This document shows positions 1 through 5,155 of a DNA stretch of 5,155 nucleotides, piece after piece. The stretch is from Acidimicrobiales bacterium (lineage in GTDB: Bacteria; Actinomycetota; Acidimicrobiia; Acidimicrobiales; Ilumatobacteraceae). The position numbers were made by a program, and so were the translations under genes. Under the pieces are notes generated by a model. That model made no database searches. It was not told the DNA's origin and worked only from the letters and a program-made list of their open reading frames with translations. The stretch covers positions 1-5,155 of the forward strand of contig JAURNB010000040.1 of assembly GCA_030830415.1 (NCBI GenBank). The letters run 5' to 3'. Each line of letters opens with the position of its first letter. Position 1 is the first letter of the stretch.

Positions 1-881
1 AATGCCGACAAGTTACGTGCGCGAGCAGCTTGTGACAAGTTGCCGTGCAATTCAACACTTGGAACGCCAGCTTTCATGAGCTGTTCTGCAAGGCGAGCAG
101 CACCGTGCTTGGTGCGTGTAAAGACGAGTGTCTTTCCAGGAGCTGCACAGAGGCTCTTCAGCACTCCAAAGCGGTCGTCGTTACGAATGTGCAACACGTG
201 GTGAGCCATTGCATCAACTGGTGATTGCTCTGAGTCAACTTCGTGCGTTACTGGGTTGTGCAAGTAGTTGCGTACCAAACGGTCGATGCCGCGGTCGAGA
301 GTTGCCGAGAACAACAAACGCTGTGAATCTTCAGGAGTCTGGCGCAGAATTTCTTCAACGTGCTGCAAGAACCCAAGCTCAGCCATGTGGTCGGCTTCGT
401 CGAGAACGGTTACTTCTACTTCAGAGAAGTTGATGTTGCGTGAATTCAAGTGGTCAACCAAGCGACCTGGGCAAGCAACAACAATGTCGACGCCTTTACG
501 CAAAGCGGTGAGCTGACCGCCGTAGCCAACGCCACCGTAAATGGTGGTGGTGAACATGCCAAGAGCTTTAGCTAACGGCATGATGACCTCATTGACCTGG
601 TTCGCGAGTTCGCGAGTAGGGACCAAAATGAGGGCACGGGGCTTGTTGGGCTGGCGGCGGCGGTTGCTTTCGGCCAAACGGGTAAGGAGGGGCAAAGTGA
701 ACGACAGGGTCTTTCCAGAACCGGTACGGCCACGGCCAAGTACGTCACGGCCGGCAATTGCGTCGGGGATCGTGGCTACCTGAATAGGGAACGGGGTCGT
801 AATGCCTGCATGGTTGAGGTATTCGACTAATGCTGAATGAAGCCCAAGTTGGGCAAAGGAAATAGAGGCGTTCGACGCCAT
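1..881 (-). CDS. DEAD-box ATP-dependent RNA helicase (C-terminus beyond window)
   Basis: ATP-dependent remodelling of RNA or RNA-protein complexes in the cytoplasm (family knowledge); the exact substrate cannot be told. Seen in the 293 visible residues, in order: Q motif (F9, then PFPIQ at 30-34), motif I GRTGSGKT at 51-58, motif Ia PTRELA at 88-93, GG at 116-117, CPGR at 137-140, motif II DEAD at 161-164, motif III SAT at 192-194, then the start of RecA domain 2 with LVFTRTK at 252-258 and HG at 279-280. Motifs V and VI and any C-terminal tail lie left of position 1. The ATG at 879-881 is chosen because it sits just before the Q motif and has GGAG (889-892, minus strand) 7 nt upstream. It is divergent from the Rieske gene. 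Motif I carries Arg where many homologues have Ala or Gln. All visible catalytic motifs are intact, so it should be active. A specific name such as deaD, rhlE or csdA cannot be assigned without the C-terminus. Confidence 0.96.
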   Translation of the reverse strand, partial: MASNASISFAQLGLHSALVEYLNHAGITTPFPIQVATIPDAIAGRDVLGRGRTGSGKTLSFTLPLLTRLAESNRRRQPNKPRALILVPTRELANQVNEVIMPLAKALGMFTTTIYGGVGYGGQLTALRKGVDIVVACPGRLVDHLNSRNINFSEVEVTVLDEADHMAELGFLQHVEEILRQTPEDSQRLLFSATLDRGIDRLVRNYLHNPVTHEVDSEQSPVDAMAHHVLHIRNDDRFGVLKSLCAAPGKTLVFTRTKHGAARLAEQLMKAGVPSVELHGNLSQAARARNLSA

Positions 882-888
882 GGGGGGT

Positions 889-892
889 CTCC
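889..892 (-). promoter_or_regulatory. Ribosome binding site of the helicase gene
   Basis: GGAG on the minus strand, 7 nt before the ATG at 881, in normal Shine-Dalgarno position. It supports that start. A run of six C separates it from the ATG. Confidence 0.6.
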
Positions 893-1075
893 GAGGGACT
901 AGGCCACGGACGCCGGAATGCACCCATGGAACCGCAGAACAACTGCGACGGGGTTCAGGATAGCGCCCACGGTACGGATTTGCACGGCAATGTTCATTTC
1001 CTGTATGAGAGCCAATTTCTGATCCGTATTAAATGTGGAGAACCTGACAGAATAAAGACATGGTGCGTCAGGCGC

Positions 1076-1085
1076 CATCGCGATG
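1076..1085. repeat. Perfect 10-bp palindrome, possible operator
   Basis: CATCGCGATG reads the same on both strands. It lies 15 nt upstream of the Rieske gene's ribosome binding site, next to a second short palindrome GGCGCC (1071-1076). The position would suit a repressor site for the oxygenase gene, but a 10-bp palindrome can occur by chance and no regulator gene is nearby. Confidence 0.25.
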
Positions 1086-1100
1086 CGAGGAATAAACAAG

Positions 1101-1105
1101 AGGAG
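1101..1105 (+). promoter_or_regulatory. Ribosome binding site of the Rieske gene, decides its start
   Basis: AGGAG (preceded by AAG) lies 7 nt before the ATG at 1113. An in-frame ATG at 1083 would add 10 residues, but it lies upstream of this site, so 1113 is the preferred start. Confidence 0.75.
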
Positions 1106-1112
1106 TTTCCAG

Positions 1113-2261
1113 ATGGTGCATGTACCTACACGAGGATCTTTGCCAGCACGACTTGGCCCGCAAATCGACAATGTGCCCGACTACGGCCCCACCACAATGA
1201 GCCGTAACCCGTACACCGACCCAGTGCAATACGAACTCGAGCGAGAGCATGTACTTGCTAAGCATTGGATTCTTGCCGGACGTTCAGAGCAAGTGGTTGC
1301 ACCTGGCGACTGGATCTCTTTTGAAGGTCATGGTGAGACCATTGTCATCTCCCGTCAACCCGACGGTTCACTCGCCGCTTTTCACAACGTGTGTCAGCAC
1401 CGTGGCCCAGCCATTGTGACCGACCTCTCAGGTTGTGGTGCTCGTCGCTTCACTTGCCCATATCACGGCTGGGTGTACGACACCACCGGGAAGCTTGTTG
1501 GTGTTCCTGAGCGCGAAGACTTTTCTGACGAGCATCTGAAAGACGTTCGCGCCAAGCAGGTTGCTGCTGATGAATGGGGTGGTTGGGTCTGGATCAACCT
1601 CTTGGGTCCTGACGATGCACCTTCACTGATTGAGTCCATTGGGCCAGAAATTTCGTCTGACCTTGGTGCATACAAAATGGAAGACATGATTTTGTACGAA
1701 GTAGTGGAGTGGGATGTTCCCGTGAGCTACAAAGCAATTGTCGACGGCTTCAACGAGATTTATCACGTTGCGCAGCTGCACCACTCACCACCAGAGTTCG
1801 TGAAGGCATGCCGTAAGGCTTCGTTCCATTTCGTTGGCGACAACTACATGTGCTTTGTTCCTCGTCCGGAAAATATGGACAAGTGGAACGAGTCGTACGA
1901 TCACCACAAAAATGCAATTTGCCACTACACGGTTTTCCCGAACACGGTATTCAACTGCAACCCCGAGCACATTCAGGTGTTCAACCCCATCCCACTGGGA
2001 GTAGACCACACTCGCTTTTTGTGCTGGCAACTCATTTACCCAGGTGACATGAATGACCCTGAATATGCTGCGTATTTTGCAAAGATGCAAAAGCATTGGG
2101 ATGGTCTCAAGGTTGTCGTTGGCGAAGACATCGCTATTTACGACCAACTTGCACGTACCAAGAAATCAAGTGGTTACACAGAGCACATTTTGTCGGAGCG
2201 CGAATGCAAAATTCACCGCTACCACGAAACAATGGCGCTCAAAATTCGCGGCAAAGGCTGA
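1113..2261 (+). CDS. Rieske non-heme iron oxygenase, alpha subunit
   Basis: Predicted oxygenase component that hydroxylates or demethylates an organic substrate with O2 and electrons from a separate reductase; the substrate is unknown. It has 382 residues, normal for a family alpha subunit. N-terminal Rieske [2Fe-2S] domain: CQH (C94, H96) and CPYHGW (C115, H118), giving all four cluster ligands. C-terminal catalytic domain: in GFNEIYHVAQLHH (212-224), H218 and H223 are spaced as the two histidines that bind mononuclear iron, and E215 takes the place of the acidic residue that links Rieske and catalytic centres in neighbouring subunits. D339 in VVVGED is the likely third iron ligand (inferred from position). 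There is no ferredoxin or reductase domain in the protein and no such gene in the window, so electrons must come from elsewhere. Transcribed alone, divergent from the helicase and convergent with the HAD gene. An aromatic-ring dioxygenase or a demethylase are both possible. Confidence 0.94.
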   Translation: MVHVPTRGSLPARLGPQIDNVPDYGPTTMSRNPYTDPVQYELEREHVLAKHWILAGRSEQVVAPGDWISFEGHGETIVISRQPDGSLAAFHNVCQHRGPAIVTDLSGCGARRFTCPYHGWVYDTTGKLVGVPEREDFSDEHLKDVRAKQVAADEWGGWVWINLLGPDDAPSLIESIGPEISSDLGAYKMEDMILYEVVEWDVPVSYKAIVDGFNEIYHVAQLHHSPPEFVKACRKASFHFVGDNYMCFVPRPENMDKWNESYDHHKNAICHYTVFPNTVFNCNPEHIQVFNPIPLGVDHTRFLCWQLIYPGDMNDPEYAAYFAKMQKHWDGLKVVVGEDIAIYDQLARTKKSSGYTEHILSERECKIHRYHETMALKIRGKG

Positions 2262-2264
2262 GTT

Positions 2265-2903
2265 TTACAAGCCTAAAAGTTCGCGCGCTTCGGCAATTGC
2301 TACGGCGTGATCAGTGACGTGAATAACTTTCATGCCTACTTTGCGTGCTGCTTCTGCCATCGGTAGAAAATCATCGAGGTAGACAATTTCTTCGGGCGCG
2401 TAATTCAACTGTTGGGCTGCGTTCAGGAAAATAGATGCATTGGGTTTACGTAGGCCCACGTCGCAGGAATACAAGACCACATCGAAGAGTTCGTGTGACG
2501 GCGTGAAGTTTTCCCACCACGGCAGCCATTCGCTAATGACATTTGAAATGATTCCAGTAGCGAACTTGGCATTGCGTACTTCTTGAACAAAGTCGTGCAT
2601 CACTTGAGCAGGTTCAAGTTTGGCCATAATGAAATGCTCTGAAGCTGGGTGAAGCACTTTACGAATTTCGGTTCCCATGTCGCCCATGATGCTCACAAAG
2701 TGGTCCATGGAAATTTCACCACGCTCTAACTGGTGGCCTGGGTTGTCGGTGTCGCCTTCAGAAATGAACATCTCCATGAAGATGGGCCCAAGCTTCTCGA
2801 GGTCGATTCCCGCGGCAATTGCGGCTTGGGGCATGACGGTGCTCATGGAATGCGTGAGCACTCCGCCGACGTCGAAGCACACTGCTTTATAGGGGGAAGT
2901 CAT
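2265..2903 (-). CDS. HAD-like hydrolase (haloacid dehalogenase superfamily, subfamily I type)
   Basis: Likely a small cytoplasmic phosphatase or related hydrolase of unknown substrate, 212 residues. Motif I is CFDVGGVL, with nucleophile D11. Motif II is ISN with S120, motif III is the Lys in LRKPN (K153), and motif IV is YLDD with D177 and D178. A helical cap fits between motifs I and II (about residues 18-105), with the usual GxIS-type segment near 62-65. The Asp normally two residues after the nucleophile is Gly (D-x-G-G). This variant is known in phosphatases of the YihX and ACAD10 N-terminal type, so it does not by itself mean loss of activity. Last gene of the arfB-reductase-HAD unit, starting 8 nt after the reductase stop with only a weak GGAT-like element before it, so translation is probably coupled. 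Its stop lies 3 nt from that of the convergent Rieske gene. The call is firm at superfamily level only. Confidence 0.9.
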   Translation of the reverse strand: MTSPYKAVCFDVGGVLTHSMSTVMPQAAIAAGIDLEKLGPIFMEMFISEGDTDNPGHQLERGEISMDHFVSIMGDMGTEIRKVLHPASEHFIMAKLEPAQVMHDFVQEVRNAKFATGIISNVISEWLPWWENFTPSHELFDVVLYSCDVGLRKPNASIFLNAAQQLNYAPEEIVYLDDFLPMAEAARKVGMKVIHVTDHAVAIAEARELLGL

Positions 2904-2911
2904 AAAACGAC

Positions 2912-3343
2912 TTATCCGATTTTTTCAAGAAGGACGAGCGGTATCTCACGTTGTGTTCGCGACTGATAGCCGCCGTAGTTTTTGTATCTTTCAACAATTT
3001 GTGGCCACATTGCATTTCGCTCTTCGGCGGTAGCTATGCGTGCTCGGCGTTGGTGCTTGGTTTCGTCTTGGGTTGCCACTTCAACGAGTGGTTCGTCGCG
3101 CAAATTGAGGAACCATGCTGGATGGTGGTCGTCTCCACCACGTGAAGCAACAATGACCATTGTGGAATCGAGTTGTAGCGGGGAAGTGAGCATGACTTCG
3201 CGCTTCTCTCCACTTTTGCGACCCACCGTGGTGAGTTTCAAGACGGGCATGTTGCCGGCGTTCCAGCCTTTACGTCCACCGCTTACTTTCAAAATGGTGC
3301 GGTGAATGTTGTTCATTGATTTCAAGACAAAGTCGCTTGGCAT
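2912..3343 (-). CDS. Ddn-like F420-dependent quinone/nitro reductase family protein
   Basis: Member of the deazaflavin (F420)-dependent nitroreductase/quinone reductase family, whose best known member is Mycobacterium tuberculosis Ddn. These enzymes use F420H2 to reduce quinones and other acceptors, often at the membrane; the acceptor here is unknown. Seen in 143 residues: LTTVGRKSGEKRE (37-49), the F420-phosphate-binding signature; VIVASRGGDDHHPAWFLNLR (63-82), the second family signature; and a C-terminal Y-x2-Y-x2-Y series (Y120, Y123, Y126) before a TQREIP segment. The tyrosine series has the same spacing as the substrate-site tyrosines I recall for Ddn; no alignment was made. Middle gene of a minus-strand unit, 17 nt after the arfB stop and 8 nt before the HAD start. 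No clear Shine-Dalgarno precedes the ATG at 3343; an internal ATG at 3316 (Met10) is no better placed. Its presence implies that the host makes F420. Confidence 0.92.
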   Translation of the reverse strand: MPSDFVLKSMNNIHRTILKVSGGRKGWNAGNMPVLKLTTVGRKSGEKREVMLTSPLQLDSTMVIVASRGGDDHHPAWFLNLRDEPLVEVATQDETKHQRRARIATAEERNAMWPQIVERYKNYGGYQSRTQREIPLVLLEKIG

Positions 3344-3360
3344 GGGGTCTACGGTACTTG

Positions 3361-3777
3361 CTACTCCCAGTCACCTTTGCGACGCTGATCTTTTTTCTCA
3401 CTCTCACGTTTCTTGCTGGTGAGGCGACGCTCAATGGCCCCGCGCGATGGACGTGACGGGCGACGCGGTGGAGCAGGAGGGGCTGCTGCAGTATCGATCA
3501 TGTCGGTTGCTTGCGCAATACAGAGCTGTCGGTTGCGCCATTGACTACGGCTGGTTTGTTGCGTGACGCGAATGGTTTCGGGGTAAACGCTGAGTAAACG
3601 GGTTACTGCTGCTCGGGGCCCCGTAATGAGAGGCGTGGAGATGGTGAGAGATGCCTTGCTGGAGGTTTTGTTCACGTTTTGGCCGCCGGCTCCGGCAGAT
3701 CGAGCAAAGGTCCAGGAAAGCGCAGGCTCGGGGATGCAGAGTCCGCGTGGGGTGCGAATGTTGCCGTCCGAGTCCAT
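3361..3777 (-). CDS. arfB: Alternative ribosome-rescue factor ArfB (peptidyl-tRNA hydrolase)
   Basis: Releases nascent peptides from ribosomes stalled on mRNAs lacking a stop codon: the tail enters the empty mRNA channel and the GGQ loop hydrolyses peptidyl-tRNA (family knowledge from E. coli YaeJ/ArfB). The 138 residues match the usual length of about 140. Seen: FARSAGAGGQNVNKTSSKASL (24-44) with the catalytic GGQ at 31-33, the conserved RSQWRNR segment in the middle (about 77-83), a proline-rich linker (about 99-110), and a strongly basic tail starting SRPSRGAIERRL with many Lys and Arg to the end. It lacks the codon-recognition domains of RF1 and RF2 and is too short to be a full release factor. 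First gene of a minus-strand unit with the F420 reductase and HAD genes. The ATG at 3777 has no clear Shine-Dalgarno but a CATAAT hexamer 5 nt upstream, which suggests a leaderless mRNA. Another ATG at 3784 is in a different frame. Confidence 0.93.
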   Translation of the reverse strand: MDSDGNIRTPRGLCIPEPALSWTFARSAGAGGQNVNKTSSKASLTISTPLITGPRAAVTRLLSVYPETIRVTQQTSRSQWRNRQLCIAQATDMIDTAAAPPAPPRRPSRPSRGAIERRLTSKKRESEKKDQRRKGDWE

Positions 3778-3782
3778 GTCTC

Positions 3783-3788
3783 ATTATG
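3783..3788 (-). promoter_or_regulatory. Candidate -10 element of a leaderless arfB promoter
   Basis: CATAAT on the minus strand differs from the TATAAT consensus at one base. Only 5 nt (GAGAC) separate it from the arfB ATG, so transcription would begin at or within a base or two of the start codon. No good -35 hexamer is seen at 16-18 nt; the best is CTGTTG or TGTTGT, which overlaps the inverted repeat. Confidence 0.45.
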
Positions 3789-3812
3789 TCTGTTGGGTAC
3801 TCTTACAACAGA
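3789..3812. repeat. Inverted repeat TCTGTTG-N10-CAACAGA, candidate operator
   Basis: Two perfect 7-bp arms (3789-3795 and 3806-3812) separated by 10 nt lie in the middle of the 62-bp divergent region between arfB and the cupin-like gene. Arm centres are 17 nt apart, which suits a dimeric helix-turn-helix regulator. It abuts the candidate arfB -10 element and lies 28 bp upstream of the cupin-like gene start, so one protein could affect both directions. It has no U-tract, and the loop is too long for a good terminator. No regulator gene is in the window. Confidence 0.35.
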
Positions 3813-3828
3813 TCATTCATATAGGGGT

Positions 3829-3834
3829 AAGGGG
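3829..3834 (+). promoter_or_regulatory. Ribosome binding site of the cupin-like gene
   Basis: AAGGGG ends 5 nt before the ATG at 3840; a second purine run, AGGGG, lies just upstream at 3823-3827. It fixes the ATG at 3840 as the start. Confidence 0.6.
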
Positions 3835-3839
3835 CACAT

Positions 3840-4718
3840 ATGACGAACACTGCACGCAACGAGGTTTCTACAACCCGTACAGGAATCAACATTTTTATTG
3901 GCGAAGGCGCAGCACCAGTTGTTTCCGACACATGGGGCGTGGGTGGCTGGAACATTCAATTCGTTCGTCTCGATGCCGGCCAAAGTTTTGCTCTGAATCA
4001 TTCTGCGGGTGCTGTTCACATCAAAGTGGTCACGGGTCGCCTCGTCAACATCAATCGTGGGGCCTACGCCGAAGACAAAGTGGTTCGCAACACCAAAGTA
4101 ACTGAAGCCGAAGTAGTGGCTGGCCCCGACGGTGCAGTGTTCACCATTTTCACAGGAACTTCGCAAGTGCCCAACAAAGTGACTTCAATGAGTCAACTTG
4201 CCTATAGCGGCCCTCTTGCCGAGCAATTGTCCTGGATCACATTCGAAGAGCGCTATCACGATGTCATTCCTTTCTTCGACGGTCTCGATTGCTATTTGTC
4301 GCCAGGTTTCCACTTGCTCGATGCTGACGGTGAAGAAATTACTTACATGTTCGTGTGGACCGCAGGAAAAGGTGTCGACTTGTCGACCCACAACCATGGC
4401 CACGACCCAGCACCAACACGTCCGGCGTTTGCTGAAGTGCACTGGGTATTGCAAAACGGCACCGGCAATGGCGGCATGTATGAAACATCGAAGCCAGGAG
4501 CGCCCGACCGTGCGCGTACGCCATTGCAACAAGGTGACGAGCATGGACCATTCTTTATGTGGGACAAAAAAACTAGCCGTCCGATATTGCGTGAAAACGG
4601 TGCAGTGGAATACCCATGGCACGGTTGGCAAGGTGGCACCGACACAGAAGCAGGGCAGTCGTACGACGTCGTAGCTGCTTTTGAAATTACTGCGCCGTAC
4701 GCAATTATCGCGCCGTAA
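3840..4718 (+). CDS. Cupin-like protein, probable metal-binding enzyme of unknown function
   Basis: I do not recognise a characterised orthologue. The 292-residue protein has no signal peptide or membrane segment and is rich in Gly, aromatic and His residues. Its second half carries a cupin-type metal motif: THNHGH (183-188), then about ten residues later FAEVHW (197-202) and NGTGNGGMY (206-214), so H184, H186, E199 and perhaps H188 or H201 are candidate ligands. H235 in DEHGPFF and H261 in PWHGWQGG may complete the site. The first half has a weaker cupin-like strand pattern (LDAGQSF at 44-50; H54, H60, VVTGRL at 63-68), suggesting a two-cupin protein in which only the C-terminal domain clearly keeps metal ligands. 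A resemblance to the cupin part of sugar-acting enzymes such as aldos-2-ulose dehydratase is from memory and weak. It is followed after 2 nt by a luciferase-like oxidoreductase, so the two products probably act in one pathway. Confidence 0.72.
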   Translation: MTNTARNEVSTTRTGINIFIGEGAAPVVSDTWGVGGWNIQFVRLDAGQSFALNHSAGAVHIKVVTGRLVNINRGAYAEDKVVRNTKVTEAEVVAGPDGAVFTIFTGTSQVPNKVTSMSQLAYSGPLAEQLSWITFEERYHDVIPFFDGLDCYLSPGFHLLDADGEEITYMFVWTAGKGVDLSTHNHGHDPAPTRPAFAEVHWVLQNGTGNGGMYETSKPGAPDRARTPLQQGDEHGPFFMWDKKTSRPILRENGAVEYPWHGWQGGTDTEAGQSYDVVAAFEITAPYAIIAP

Positions 4719-4720
4719 CT

Positions 4721-5155
4721 GTGTCGAACTCATCGGCAACATCAGGGTTGCGTTTCGGGTGGCTTTCACCTGTCATCGGTAATAAGTGGAGCGACCATCA
4801 ACCGATCGTTGTTTTTCAAGAGAAGAACATCTTGCCTACTGCGTTGCCACATTTCGATTCGCTGTGGATTGCCGATCATTTCTATGGCATGGATACGCAC
4901 ACTGACCCATTTATGGAGGCGTGGACAACGCTCACGTGGTTGGCTGCGAAGTTTCCCGATGTGATGCTGTGTCACCACGTGCTTGGCCAGGGGTATCGCA
5001 ATCCTGCGCTCACCGCAAAGATGGCAGCCACCTTGCAGGTGTTGTCGGGTAACCGATTCATTTTGGGTATTGGTGCCGGCTGGCGTGAAGAGGAATACCG
5101 CGCTTATGGGTACGAATTTCCTCGTCCTGCAGTGCGCTTTCAAGAACTTGAAGAA
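4721..5155 (+). CDS. Luciferase-like F420-type oxidoreductase, N-terminal part (runs off right edge)
   Basis: Predicted flavin- or F420-dependent oxidoreductase of the bacterial luciferase-like (LLM) superfamily, a TIM-barrel enzyme; the substrate is unknown. 145 residues are visible. Seen: the first barrel strand LRFGWLSPVIG (10-20), FDSLWIADHFYG (45-56) with the typical ADH, a YRNPALTAKMAATLQVLSG segment (92-110), then NRFILGIGAGWREEEYRAYG (111-130) and the FP...R...LEE pattern (133-145). These are hallmarks of the LLM class F420-dependent group; about half of a normal protein of roughly 300 residues is present. Start uncertain: GTG at 4721, 2 nt after the upstream stop, would suit translational coupling; TTG at 4748 would start right at the first strand. 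No ATG lies before that strand after the in-frame stop at 4682, and neither candidate has a good ribosome binding site. Probably co-transcribed with the cupin-like gene. Confidence 0.9.
   Translation, partial: MSNSSATSGLRFGWLSPVIGNKWSDHQPIVVFQEKNILPTALPHFDSLWIADHFYGMDTHTDPFMEAWTTLTWLAAKFPDVMLCHHVLGQGYRNPALTAKMAATLQVLSGNRFILGIGAGWREEEYRAYGYEFPRPAVRFQELEE

Larger units (their letters stand above)
882..1112. other. Divergent intergenic region between helicase and Rieske genes
   Basis: A 231-bp stretch without a convincing gene. It must hold the promoters for both flanking genes, since they point away from each other. Short open frames cross it on both strands, but they lack recognisable motifs and overlap each other, so I do not call them. 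Possible but weak sigma-70-like elements on the plus strand are TTGCAC (980-985) with TATGAG (1004-1009, 18-nt spacer), and an isolated TATTAA (1027-1032). Neither is good enough to call a promoter. A 10-bp palindrome lies at 1076-1085. No terminator, RNA gene or riboswitch was recognised. Confidence 0.5.

Noticed and set aside
601..616. Tandem TTCGCGAG repeat
   Set aside because: It falls in the codons for the conserved RELAN part of helicase motif Ia, so it is coding constraint plus codon choice.
899..1265. Short open frames on both strands in and around the helicase/Rieske intergenic region
   Set aside because: They overlap each other and the Rieske gene, lack ribosome binding sites that I can support, and have no recognisable motifs.
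2255..2274. Possible bidirectional terminator between the convergent genes
   Set aside because: The stem has only 5 bp with a 10-nt loop and no proper T-tract, so it is too weak to call.
3626..4105. 159-residue plus-strand frame crossing the arfB/cupin-like intergenic region
   Set aside because: It runs antisense through arfB and out of frame into the cupin-like gene, with no coherent motifs; both real genes explain the sequence better.
4375..4388. Two GTCGAC hexamers 2 nt apart
   Set aside because: They lie inside the cupin-like gene just before the HNHGH motif and encode an unbroken V-D-L-S-T; the pairing looks like chance.
4185..4769. 194-residue open frame on the minus strand opposite the cupin-like gene
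   Set aside because: It lies almost wholly antisense to a gene with recognisable motifs and a ribosome binding site, is rich in Cys, Arg and His in no order, and shows no domain pattern. It is best explained as a shadow frame.
4766..5143. 125-residue open frame on the minus strand at the right edge
   Set aside because: Antisense to the luciferase-like gene, whose family motifs are clear across this whole stretch.
1..5155. CRISPR arrays, tRNA or rRNA genes, insertion sequences, toxin-antitoxin or defence modules
   Set aside because: I looked for regularly spaced repeats, RNA-gene signatures, transposase motifs and terminal inverted repeats, and found none.

Overview
The window is a compact stretch of bacterial chromosome with seven protein-coding genes, two of them cut by the window edges. 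Two families that use the deazaflavin cofactor F420 (a Ddn-like reductase and a luciferase-like oxidoreductase) point to an actinobacterium. GTG or TTG initiation, weak Shine-Dalgarno use and a medium-GC composition judged by eye would fit an aquatic Acidimicrobiia-type lineage. That placement is inference; no rRNA or other marker is present.

Layout. (1) 1-881, minus strand: the N-terminal two thirds of a DEAD-box RNA helicase. (2) 882-1112: a 231-bp divergent intergenic region that should carry the promoters of the helicase and of the next gene. (3) 1113-2261, plus strand: a Rieske non-heme iron oxygenase alpha subunit standing alone. (4) 2265-3777, minus strand: a tight three-gene unit transcribed arfB, then the F420-dependent reductase, then a HAD-like hydrolase, with gaps of 17 and 8 nt. 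Its 3' end meets the Rieske gene tail to tail with 3 nt between stop codons. (5) 3778-3839: a 62-bp divergent promoter region with a 7-bp-arm inverted repeat and a -10-like hexamer placed so that arfB may be leaderless. (6) 3840-5155, plus strand: a probable two-gene operon of a cupin-like protein of unknown function and an F420-type luciferase-like oxidoreductase, separated by 2 nt if the GTG start is right. The second gene runs off the right edge.

The genes fall into two themes. RNA and translation maintenance is represented by the helicase and the ribosome-rescue factor ArfB. Small-molecule redox chemistry is represented by the Rieske oxygenase, the Ddn-like reductase, the cupin-like protein and the luciferase-like oxidoreductase, with the HAD hydrolase as an accessory enzyme. 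The cupin-like/luciferase-like pair is the best candidate for an uncharacterised catabolic step. No mobile element, CRISPR array, RNA gene or clear defence system was seen. Most of the window reads as ordinary chromosome.
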